Shown: piece after piece, positions 1-7,278 of the stretch
Layout: each line of letters opens with the position of its first letter
Position numbering within the stretch: the stretch's first letter is position 1
NCBI RefSeq assembly: GCF_000964545.1
Contig: NZ_BBVD01000007.1
Coordinates: forward strand, 62,001 to 126,000
Reading direction: 5' to 3'
Source: Comamonas thiooxydans
GTDB lineage: Bacteria; Pseudomonadota; Gammaproteobacteria; Burkholderiales; Burkholderiaceae_C
DNA length: 64,000 bases
Made by a program: the position numbers and the translations under genes
The notes under the pieces: model-generated
Told to the model about the DNA's origin: nothing
Databases searched by the model: none
What the model saw: the letters and a program-made list of their open reading frames with translations, nothing else

Positions 1-792
1 GATGATGCTCACGCCGTAGCCTTCGACACGGTTGCGGATCTTCAGGTAGGGCATGAAGAATTCCTTGAGCAGCTTGTGCTGCGTGGCCTGGTCATCGGTG
101 CGCACGGCTTCGTAGAACGCCATCGCCGTCCTGGGGATGAAGTTGAAGACGGCAGAGGAGTAGACGGGGGTACCCAGAGCCTTGTAGGCGGCCGCGTAGA
201 CCTCGGCCGTAGGCAGTCCACCCAGATAGGCGAAGCGATCACCCATCTTCATGAAGATGGAGGACATGGTCTCGATATTGCCCAGACCGTCCTTGAAGCC
301 CACCAGGTTGGGGCAGCGCTCGGCCAGGATGGCCAGGGATTCAGGCGTGAAGCGAGAGCGGTCGCGGTTGTAGACGATGACGCCGAACTTCACGCTCTTG
401 CAGACCTGCTCCACATGGGCGATCAGGCCTTCCTGGCCGGCTTCGGTCAGGTAATGAGGCATCAGCAGAATGCCGTGGGCACCCAGTCGTTCAGCCTCCT
501 GGGCATGGGCGATGGCATTGCGGGTGGGGCCGCCGGCGCCGGCGATGATGGGCACCTTGCCACGGCAGGTATCCACGGCGGTCTTGATGATCTGGCCGTA
601 TTCCTCGCCATACAGCGAGAAGTATTCGCCCGTGCCACCAGCGGCGAACAGGGCACTGGCGCCATAGGGAGCCAGCCATTCAAGGCGTGCGGCATAACCC
701 TTGGCATTGAAGTTGCCCTGGGCATCGAAGTCCGTCACGGGGAAGGACAGCAGGCCGGAACTCATCACGTCTTTGAGGTCTTGGGGTGTCAT
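1..792 (-). CDS. kdgD: 5-dehydro-4-deoxyglucarate dehydratase (partial, 3' end cut by window edge)
   Basis: Class I aldolase-fold enzyme of the dihydrodipicolinate synthase family. It dehydrates and decarboxylates 5-dehydro-4-deoxy-glucarate to 2-oxoglutarate semialdehyde, the step after GudD or GarD. The visible 264 residues start MTPQDLKDVMSSGLLSFPVT and contain GGTGEYFSL, GAGGPTRNAI and VGFKDGLGN, where the Lys is the expected Schiff-base residue. The family is about 300 residues long, so roughly 40 C-terminal residues lie beyond position 1. The gene follows a Bug receptor gene on the same strand with a 41-base gap, so both are probably co-transcribed from the promoter near 1838-1880. The other aldarate genes nearby support KdgD over plain DapA. 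Confidence 0.88.
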   Translation of the reverse strand, partial: MTPQDLKDVMSSGLLSFPVTDFDAQGNFNAKGYAARLEWLAPYGASALFAAGGTGEYFSLYGEEYGQIIKTAVDTCRGKVPIIAGAGGPTRNAIAHAQEAERLGAHGILLMPHYLTEAGQEGLIAHVEQVCKSVKFGVIVYNRDRSRFTPESLAILAERCPNLVGFKDGLGNIETMSSIFMKMGDRFAYLGGLPTAEVYAAAYKALGTPVYSSAVFNFIPRTAMAFYEAVRTDDQATQHKLLKEFFMPYLKIRNRVEGYGVSII

Positions 793-833
793 GGTAATCC
801 TTGAAAAGAAGAGAGCAAAAAAGATCTGGCAGC

Positions 834-1811
834 TCAATCCAGCTGCAGTTGGGCGGCTTGCACCACGGCGCGCCAGCGCGCGCGCTCGGCGTTGAAGAAT
901 TTGTCGGTTTCGGCGGGCGTCATCGTGACGACCTCGGCACCCTGGCCGGTCAGTCGGGAGCGGACCTCGGTGGAGCGGATGGCAGCGAGCAACACCTGGT
1001 TCACACGCTGCACCACGGCTTCAGGCGTCTTGGCGGGCAGCACCACGCCCTGCCAGGTGCCCGAGGCAAAACCCTGTGCGCCCTGCTCCGCCAGCGTCGG
1101 CACATCGGCGATCAGCGGCATGCGGGTGTTCTTGGAAATGCCCAGCAGCTTGAGCTTGCCGCTTTGCACATGCGGATAGGTAGCCAGCATGCCGTTCATC
1201 AGCACCTGGGTCTGGCCGGCTACCGTGTCCTGCACCGACTGCACGCCGCCCTTGTAGGGCACATACACCCATTTGGCGCCGGTGATGCGGGCCAGCTCCA
1301 CGCCAGCCAGATGGGGGGCACTGCCCGATGCGGTGACGGCAAAGTTCAGGTCCTGCTTTTTGGACAGCTCCACCAGTTCCTTGAGATTGCCGGCCTGAAC
1401 GGAGGGATGCACCACCAGCATATGGGGCGAATAGGCCAGCATGGCCGCACCGCGCAGCGCCTTGGAAGGGTCGAAGCTGAGCTTGGTATAGATGGAGGGA
1501 GAGATGGCCAGTGCACCGAGATCGCAGAGCAGCCAGGTATAGCCGTCGGCGGGTGCGCGGGCGACGAATTCAGCCCCCAGATTGCCATTGGCGCCGGGCT
1601 TGTTGTCGATCACCACGGTCTGCTTGAGCTCCTGGGAAATCAGCTGCCCGATGGAGCGCGCAATGATGTCGGAGCTGCCGCCGGGCGGATAGGGAACGAC
1701 CAGACGGATGGGCTTGCTGGGCCAGGCATCAGCAGCCAGCAATGTGGACGACAGCAAACCGCCGGCCGCCAGGGCCAGCAGAGAGCGCAGAAAGTGCGAG
1801 CGTCGGACCAT
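834..1811 (-). CDS. Bug/TctC-type periplasmic solute receptor
   Basis: Extracytoplasmic receptor of the Bug (TctC) family, 325 residues, with an N-terminal signal peptide (Arg-rich start, hydrophobic stretch, cut near LLAADAWPSKP). Family marks are PIRLVVPYPPGGSSD near the N-terminus, APADGYTWL, VPYKGG and the VQSGKLKLLGIS strand before the DVPTLAEQG motif. It is the first gene of a bug-kdgD transcript, with a good Shine-Dalgarno (AAGGAG) before the ATG. Its place in an aldarate operon suggests glucarate, galactarate or a related sugar acid as ligand; that is inference. No TctA/TctB membrane subunit is in the window. Confidence 0.9.
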   Translation of the reverse strand: MVRRSHFLRSLLALAAGGLLSSTLLAADAWPSKPIRLVVPYPPGGSSDIIARSIGQLISQELKQTVVIDNKPGANGNLGAEFVARAPADGYTWLLCDLGALAISPSIYTKLSFDPSKALRGAAMLAYSPHMLVVHPSVQAGNLKELVELSKKQDLNFAVTASGSAPHLAGVELARITGAKWVYVPYKGGVQSVQDTVAGQTQVLMNGMLATYPHVQSGKLKLLGISKNTRMPLIADVPTLAEQGAQGFASGTWQGVVLPAKTPEAVVQRVNQVLLAAIRSTEVRSRLTGQGAEVVTMTPAETDKFFNAERARWRAVVQAAQLQLD

Positions 1812-1837
1812 GGTGAAATGTCTCCTTGTTGTGGTCA

Positions 1838-1850
1838 GTTATCATACAAC
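1838..1850. promoter_or_regulatory. Candidate FadR-type operator upstream of bug-kdgD
   Basis: GTTATCATACAAC is a near-palindrome that matches the perfect GTTGT-ACG-ACAAC site at 2932-2944 in its outer positions. On the minus strand it overlaps a good -10 (TATGAT), which sits 18 bases after a TTGGTG -35, so binding there would block the bug-kdgD promoter. The spacing T-GT-N3-AC-A fits the FadR subfamily of GntR regulators, and one such gene lies at 2111-2908. Confidence 0.6.
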
Positions 1851-2110
1851 TAGGTTTTTTTGAACACCAAGACATTTTTTCTAAGGGTAAGCACGGGTCA
1901 CCGCCGTTTACCAGGCTTCAACTGGCGCCACTCTCACCCATTAAATACGCTTCAAGCTGAATGCCATAGAGCGCTTGCAGCTATTATTTTTTGAATCATC
2001 GTAAAGGGCTCCGCGCAGCGGGGACACAGAGGCCGCAGCATGCCGCTGGCGCTGGCAGCCCGTTGCTGCGGTCAGGCGCTTTCCCACCCAAGCGCCTGGG
2101 CGCAGTGGGC
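1851..2110. other. Intergenic region between regulator and bug-kdgD
   Basis: No credible gene. It holds the -35 of the bug promoter, a short AT-rich stretch, and around 1950-1990 a degraded copy of the AGCT...CGCTTG...CAGCTAT intergenic hairpin sequence found elsewhere in the window. The rest, from about 2000 on, is GC-rich sequence without a clear signal. Confidence 0.5.
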
Positions 2111-2908
2111 TCAGGACTCTGCGCTCAGACTCAGACGCTGGGCCAGACGCAAACGCTCCCGTGAGTTGGTCAGATGGATGCGCATGGCGGCACGGGCCGA
2201 ATCGGCGTCCTGGCGCACGATGGCGGCATAGATCTCCTCGTGCTCGCGGTTCACCCGGCGCAGATAGTCGGGATCGCGTGCCGGCGTATGCATGGAGGCA
2301 ATGCGATTGCGCGGAATCAGCAGCGTTCCGAAGTGCTGCAGGATGTCCTGAAAATACCGGTTGCCTGTGGCCTGCGCGATGCTCAGATGAAAGGCCAGAT
2401 CATGCTCGACGGTGTCGTGCCCCAGGGCGAAGTGATGCTCGAACGCCTGTAAAGCCTCGCTCATGACCTGCAGATGGGCTTCGCTGCGGCGCTGGGCTGC
2501 CAGACCGGCAGCCTCGGTCTCCAGACTGATGCGCAGCTCCAGCACAGCCAGCACATCGACGGACTCGCTGAGCTCGCGCGCGCTGAGCATGGGGCTTGCG
2601 CTCTGGCGCGCGGGCAGCACAAACGTGCCTATGCCATGGCGGGTCTCGACCAGCCCTGCAGCCTGCAATTTGGACAGCGCCTCACGCACCACGGTGCGGC
2701 TGACGTCATAGCTGCGCACGAGTTCGGACTCGGTGGGCAGCTTGTCCCCCTCATGCAGCAGGCCCTGGCGGATCTTGTGCTCGAACTCCTCGGACAACAG
2801 ATTCGCCAGACTGCGGCTGCCCTTGCTGGTTTTGCTGCGCAGCGCGTACCCCTCCTTCAGCGGCAAAGACGGGGTTGATTGGGGTAATTCCGATGTCTGA
2901 GTACTCAT
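2111..2908 (-). CDS. FadR-subfamily GntR transcriptional regulator
   Basis: 265-residue regulator with an N-terminal winged helix (GDKLPTESELVRSYDVSRTVVREALSKLQAAGLVE, about residues 45-80) and a C-terminal all-helical FCD ligand domain (LELRISLETEAAGLAA ... HDLAFHLSIAQATGN). The start was placed at the ATG of MSTQTSEL. An in-frame ATG 45 bases upstream would run through the operator at 2932-2944. It lies beside gudD and bug-kdgD and probably represses both until an aldarate or intermediate binds. Related regulators (GudR, DgoR, UxuR) control sugar-acid genes, which fits this context. Confidence 0.88.
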   Translation of the reverse strand: MSTQTSELPQSTPSLPLKEGYALRSKTSKGSRSLANLLSEEFEHKIRQGLLHEGDKLPTESELVRSYDVSRTVVREALSKLQAAGLVETRHGIGTFVLPARQSASPMLSARELSESVDVLAVLELRISLETEAAGLAAQRRSEAHLQVMSEALQAFEHHFALGHDTVEHDLAFHLSIAQATGNRYFQDILQHFGTLLIPRNRIASMHTPARDPDYLRRVNREHEEIYAAIVRQDADSARAAMRIHLTNSRERLRLAQRLSLSAES

Positions 2909-2931
2909 GAGCCTGATGATAATGGCTTTCA

Positions 2932-2944
2932 GTTGTACGACAAC
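2932..2944. promoter_or_regulatory. Perfect FadR-type operator between regulator and gudD
   Basis: GTTGT-ACG-ACAAC is a perfect 13-base inverted repeat in the divergent spacer between the regulator gene and gudD. The core T-GT-N3-AC-A fits FadR-subfamily operators. A related copy lies in the bug-kdgD promoter at 1838-1850, which suggests autoregulation plus control of both catabolic transcripts. Confidence 0.7.
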
Positions 2945-3009
2945 ATACCACAAAGCCTCCCTATTTCAACTTCGGTCCGCAGCTCCTGCGCCGCATCAGT
3001 CATCTCAAG

Positions 3010-4305
3010 ATGAGCACTTCTCACCAGATCCGCCACATCCGCATCACGCCGATTGCCTTCCGTGATCCGCCGCTGCTCAACGCCGCCGGCATTCACGAGC
3101 CCTGGGCACTGCGCTCCATCATCGAGATCGAAACTGCTTCCGGTCTGGTCGGCATCAACGAGAGCTATGGCGACCAGCCCATGCTGGATGCTTTGGCCAA
3201 GGCCGCACCGGCCCTGGTCGGGCTCTCGCCCTGGGCCCTCAATGAAATGGAGGCCCGTGTCGCCGCCCTGGTCACTCCGCCCAAGCTCACGGCCTCGGAA
3301 TTTCTAGGTCAGCAGGTCTCGCTGGCCCCTGGCACCCATGTCTCCAAGACCGTGGCCAAGGTGGTCAGCGCCTTCGAGGTCGCCATGCTGGACCTGCAGG
3401 GCCAGATGGCCCAGGCCCCTATCGTCGACCTGCTGGGCGGACCCGCACGCGACCGCGTGCCCTACTCGGCCTATCTGTTTTACAAATACGCCGAGCATGT
3501 GGGCCAGCCCTATGCACCCGACGCCTGGGGCGAGGCCCTGGCGCCGGCCCAGTTAGTGGCCCAGGCCCGGCGCATGATCGATCAGTACGGCTTCCAGAGC
3601 ATCAAGCTCAAGGCCGGCACGCTGGCGCCCGAGCAGGAGGCCGCCGGCATACTGGCGCTGGCCGAGGCGTTCCCCGGCACACCGCTGCGCATCGACCCCA
3701 ACGGCAACTGGACCGTGGAAACCAGCCTGAAGATCGTGCAGCAGTTGCGCGGCGTGCTTGAGTACTACGAGGACCCGGCCCCGGGCCTGGACGGCATGGC
3801 CGCCGTGGCACGCGAGTGCGATGTGCCACTGGCCACGAATATGGTGGTGACGGACTTTGCCGAGTTCCGCCGCAACGCCGACATGGGCTGCCCCGTGAAG
3901 ATCGTACTCAGCGACCACCATTACTGGGGCGGCCTGCGCGCCACACAGCGCCTGTCCACGCTGTGCCGCACCTTCGATCTGGGCCTGTCCATGCACAGCA
4001 ACTCCCACCTGGGCGTGAGCCTGGTGGCCATGACTCATCTGTGCGCCAGCGTGCCCCTGCTGACCTATGCCTGCGACACCCACTATCCATGGCAGGACGA
4101 GGAAGTCGTCGAAGGCGGTCGCCTGCAGTTCGAGCAGGGCAGCCTGCGCGTGCCCACCACGCCCGGCCTGGGCGTGACCCTGGATCGCGAAGCCCTGGCC
4201 CGCCTGCACGACAACTATCTGCACTGCGGCATCCGCAACCGCGACGACCTGGGCCAGATGCGCAAATACGACCCGGAATTCACCGGCAAGCAACCGCGCT
4301 TCTGA
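3010..4305 (+). CDS. gudD: Glucarate dehydratase (enolase superfamily)
   Basis: 431-residue enolase-superfamily enzyme that dehydrates D-glucarate (and usually L-idarate) to 5-dehydro-4-deoxyglucarate. Visible family features are the KxK motif (K199 and K201 in IKLKAG), the first metal-ligand region (D229 and N231 in DPNGN), EYYEDP, and the late catalytic His (H329 in MHSNSHLGVS). Length matches GudD. It is divergent from the FadR-type regulator with a GTTGT-N3-ACAAC operator between them, and is followed by a Bug receptor and garD. The Shine-Dalgarno before this ATG is weak. Confidence 0.92.
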   Translation: MSTSHQIRHIRITPIAFRDPPLLNAAGIHEPWALRSIIEIETASGLVGINESYGDQPMLDALAKAAPALVGLSPWALNEMEARVAALVTPPKLTASEFLGQQVSLAPGTHVSKTVAKVVSAFEVAMLDLQGQMAQAPIVDLLGGPARDRVPYSAYLFYKYAEHVGQPYAPDAWGEALAPAQLVAQARRMIDQYGFQSIKLKAGTLAPEQEAAGILALAEAFPGTPLRIDPNGNWTVETSLKIVQQLRGVLEYYEDPAPGLDGMAAVARECDVPLATNMVVTDFAEFRRNADMGCPVKIVLSDHHYWGGLRATQRLSTLCRTFDLGLSMHSNSHLGVSLVAMTHLCASVPLLTYACDTHYPWQDEEVVEGGRLQFEQGSLRVPTTPGLGVTLDREALARLHDNYLHCGIRNRDDLGQMRKYDPEFTGKQPRF

Positions 4306-4424
4306 ATTCCGACTCCTGCACAAAACAGACCGCACAAAGCAAGTATCCAGCCCAAGCCGAGCTGGTTCGATCGCCCCCCCTTTCCACAGCGCGAAAAGAC
4401 GCTTTTCAACCGGAGACAACCATC

Positions 4425-5426
4425 ATGCAACGCCGCACCCTGCTTCAATCCACCCTCGCCGCCAGCGCCCTGCTGCTGGGCACATCCCTTGTCGCCGCAC
4501 CGGCCCTGGCACAGGGCAACTGGCCCACGGGCAAGCCCATCACCTATCTGGTGCCGTTCCCCCCCGGCGGCAATACCGACACCCTGGCGCGCGTGATTGC
4601 GCAGCCGCTGAGCAAGGCCCTGGGCACGCCCGTGGTCATCGAGAACAAGGGCGGCGCCGGCGGCAGCGTGGGTTCGGCCCTGGCGGCACGCGCCCCGGCC
4701 GACGGCTACACCATTCTGGGCGGCACCATCAGCTCGCACGCCATCAATGTCAGCCTGTACTCCAAGCTGGACTATGACCCCGTCAAGTCCTTCACGCCCG
4801 TCGCCATGCTCGGCTCCGGCCCTCTGGTTCTGGTGGTGCCTGCCTCCAGCCCCTACAAGACTCTGGCCGACGTGCTGGCCGGCAGCAAGGCCAAGGCCTC
4901 ATCGGGCGGCCTGACCTCGGCCTCTCCGGGCAACGGCACCTCCAACCACATGGCGCTGGAACTGCTGGCCTACCAGACCGGCGTGAAGTTCACCCATGTG
5001 CCCTACAAGGGCAGCGGCCCCGCCGTGCAGGATGTCATGGGCGGACAGGTGGACATGATGTTCGACACTGCCCTGGTCGTCGGCCCGCACATCCAGTCCG
5101 GCAAGCTGCGCCCCATCGCCGTGAGCAGCTCCAAGCGCCTGGAATCGCTGCCCGATGTACCGACGATCGCCGAGGCCGGCGAGAAGGGTTTCGACATGGG
5201 CTCCTGGCAGGCCGTTTTCGCCCCTGCGGGAACGCCCAAGCCCATCGTGGACCGCCTGCATACCGAGATCCTGAAGATCGTGGCCACCCCCGAAGTCCAG
5301 GCCCGCCTCAAGAACTTCGGCATGCTGCCGTCGAACATGAGCACCGTCGAGCTGGCCGATTATCAGAAGGCCGAGGTGAGCAAGTGGGCCAAGGTGATCA
5401 AGTCTGCTGGAATAAAGGCTGAATAA
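4425..5426 (+). CDS. Bug/TctC-type periplasmic solute receptor
   Basis: 333-residue Bug receptor with a clear signal peptide (MQRRTLLQSTLAASALLLGT, cut near ALAQGNWP). Marks: ITYLVPFPPGGNTD, ARAPADGYTI, THVPYKGSGPAVQDVMGGQ, IQSGKLRPIAVSS and DVPTIAEAG. The start at the ATG of MQRRT was chosen for the CGGAGAC ribosome site and the signal peptide; the open frame extends further upstream only by overlapping gudD. It sits between gudD and garD, so an aldarate ligand is likely. Which of the two Bug proteins in this module takes glucarate or galactarate cannot be read from sequence. Confidence 0.9.
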   Translation: MQRRTLLQSTLAASALLLGTSLVAAPALAQGNWPTGKPITYLVPFPPGGNTDTLARVIAQPLSKALGTPVVIENKGGAGGSVGSALAARAPADGYTILGGTISSHAINVSLYSKLDYDPVKSFTPVAMLGSGPLVLVVPASSPYKTLADVLAGSKAKASSGGLTSASPGNGTSNHMALELLAYQTGVKFTHVPYKGSGPAVQDVMGGQVDMMFDTALVVGPHIQSGKLRPIAVSSSKRLESLPDVPTIAEAGEKGFDMGSWQAVFAPAGTPKPIVDRLHTEILKIVATPEVQARLKNFGMLPSNMSTVELADYQKAEVSKWAKVIKSAGIKAE

Positions 5427-5431
5427 GTAAG

Positions 5432-5529
5432 GCCCCCCTGAGCCGCTTCGCGGCTTCCCCCTCTCTAACTTGCTTCGCAAGGGAGGGGGACGACACCATC
5501 GCTGCGGGGCGGCCCTTGCTCGGTGTCCC
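5432..5529 (+). repeat. Intergenic GC-rich repeat, copy A
   Basis: One of three related intergenic sequences in the window (others at 22405-22530 and 53741-53857). Shared order: CCCCCTGAG + GCGCTTCGCG-like hairpin, a CCTTCCCCC tract paired with GGGAGGGGGACGACA, then TCGCTGCGGGGCGGC and CCCTTGCT. The pyrimidine and purine tracts can fold as a long stem. Copy A is shorter than the others because it lacks the GCGGCCGGCCCAGG block. Confidence 0.7.
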
Positions 5530-5584
5530 TCGCCTTGGGCTGCGCCGTAGCCGTGCTGGCCCTCTAGAAAATTGAGACATTGCC

Positions 5585-7150
5585 ATGAGTACCCCACTAC
5601 CGCTTTCCATCACCATGCACGCAGCCGACAACGTGGCCATCGTGGCCAATGACGGCGGCCTGCCTGCGGGCACCGTGCTGCCGTCCGGCCTCACGCTGCT
5701 CGACAAGGTGCCGCAAGCGCACAAGGTGGCGCTGGTGGACATTCCCGAGGGCGGCGAGGTGCGCCGCTACAACGTGATCATCGGCTATGCGCTCAAGCCC
5801 ATTGCCGCCGGCAGCTGGGTGCACGAGCGCTTGCTGCAGATGCCCGAGGCACACTCGCTTGAGGGCCTGCCCATCGCCACCGTCCAGCCGCCCGTGCTGG
5901 AGCCGCTGGCTGGCTATACCTTCGAGGGCTACCGCAATGCGGACGGCACGGTGGGCACGCGCAACATCCTGGCCATCACTACCACGGTGCAATGCGTGGC
6001 CGGGGTGCTCGACTTTGCCGTGCGCCGCATCAAGTCCGAGCTGCTGCCCCGATACCCCCATGTCGACGACGTGGTGGGCCTGGAGCACAGTTATGGCTGC
6101 GGCGTGGCCATTGATGCCGTGGGAGCCGAGATCCCGCAGCGCACGCTGCGCAATATCAGCCGCAACCCGAACTTCGGCGGCGAGGTCATGGTGGTCAGCC
6201 TGGGCTGCGAAAAGCTGCAGCCCGAGCGCCTGCTGCCGCCGGGCAGCTTTCCCATCGTCGACGAACGCGAACCAGCACTCGATGTGGTCTGCCTGCAGGA
6301 CGAGGCCCATGTGGGCTTTATGTCCATGATCGACTCCATCATGCGCCAGGCCGAGCAGCACCTGCGCCGCCTCGACGCCCGCCGCCGCGAAACTGTACCC
6401 GCCAGCGCCCTGGTGGTAGGCGTGCAATGCGGGGGCAGCGATGCCTTCAGCGGCGTCACCGCCAACCCCGCCGTGGGCTTCTGTACCGACCTGCTGGTGC
6501 GCGCGGGCGCCACCGTGATGTTCAGCGAGGTGACCGAGGTGCGCGACGGCATCGACCAGCTCACCTCGCGCGCCGCAAGCCCCGAAGTGGCCGAAGCCAT
6601 GATCGAGGAAATGGCCTGGTACGACGCCTATCTCGACAAGGGCCGCGTGGACCGCAGCGCCAACACCACGCCGGGCAATAAAAAAGGCGGATTGTCGAAC
6701 ATCGTCGAGAAGGCCATGGGCTCCATCATCAAGAGCGGCACGGCCCCCATCACCGGCGTGCTGTCGCCGGGCCAGCGGCTGGCCGATCGCGACATCAGCC
6801 AGGGCCTGGTCTATGCGGCCACGCCGGCCAGCGATTTCATCTGCGGCACGCTGCAGCTGGCGGCGGGAATGAACCTGCATGTCTTCACCACGGGCCGCGG
6901 CACGCCTTACGGTCTGGCACAGGTGCCGGTGATCAAGGTGGCCACGCGCAGCGACCTGGCGCGACGCTGGCACGATCTGATGGATATCAACGCCGGACGC
7001 ATTGCCGACGGCGAGGCCACAATCGAAGACATAGGCTGGGAAATGTTCAGGCTGATGCTCGATGTCGCCAGCGGTCGCAAAAAGACCTGGGCCGAACATT
7101 GGCAGTTGCATAACGCGCTGGTGCTGTTCAACCCGGCCCCGGTGACCTGA
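5585..7150 (+). CDS. garD: Galactarate dehydratase
   Basis: 521-residue member of the UxaA/GarD family that dehydrates galactarate (meso) to 5-dehydro-4-deoxyglucarate, feeding KdgD. The N-terminal part is a SAF-like domain (about residues 1-90: VAIVANDGGLPAGTVLPSG), followed by the catalytic region with YRNADGTVGTRN, HSYGCGVA, VVSLGCEKLQPE, VGVQCGGSDAFSGVTANPA and TTGRGTPYG. Length and the C-terminal KKTWAEHWQLHNALVLFNPAPVT-type ending match GarD and exclude the shorter altronate dehydratase. With gudD and kdgD it makes the module able to take both common aldarates. Confidence 0.9.
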   Translation: MSTPLPLSITMHAADNVAIVANDGGLPAGTVLPSGLTLLDKVPQAHKVALVDIPEGGEVRRYNVIIGYALKPIAAGSWVHERLLQMPEAHSLEGLPIATVQPPVLEPLAGYTFEGYRNADGTVGTRNILAITTTVQCVAGVLDFAVRRIKSELLPRYPHVDDVVGLEHSYGCGVAIDAVGAEIPQRTLRNISRNPNFGGEVMVVSLGCEKLQPERLLPPGSFPIVDEREPALDVVCLQDEAHVGFMSMIDSIMRQAEQHLRRLDARRRETVPASALVVGVQCGGSDAFSGVTANPAVGFCTDLLVRAGATVMFSEVTEVRDGIDQLTSRAASPEVAEAMIEEMAWYDAYLDKGRVDRSANTTPGNKKGGLSNIVEKAMGSIIKSGTAPITGVLSPGQRLADRDISQGLVYAATPASDFICGTLQLAAGMNLHVFTTGRGTPYGLAQVPVIKVATRSDLARRWHDLMDINAGRIADGEATIEDIGWEMFRLMLDVASGRKKTWAEHWQLHNALVLFNPAPVT

Positions 7151-7233
7151 AGCCGTACGGCGCCCTCACCTCTGAAACGCTTGCAAATCCAGAGCGCTTT
7201 GCGAAGCTTCTACCTGAGCTGCAGACAGAATCG

Positions 7234-7263
7234 CCGGAAACGCTGCCATGGCAGCGTTTCCGG
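7234..7263. terminator. Perfect 30-base palindrome between convergent genes
   Basis: A 30-base sequence that equals its own reverse complement; each half reads CCGGAAACGCTGCCA. It sits between garD (ends 7150) and the convergent CoA-transferase gene (ends 7279), where a bidirectional terminator is expected. There is no long T-tract, so it may instead act as a cruciform or mRNA 3'-end hairpin. Confidence 0.6.
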
Positions 7264-7278
7264 TTTGCGCATGCGCCC

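Noticed and set aside
5597..7111. Minus-strand open frame of 504 codons opposite garD
   Set aside because: No recognisable domain; fully covered by garD, which has the full family length.
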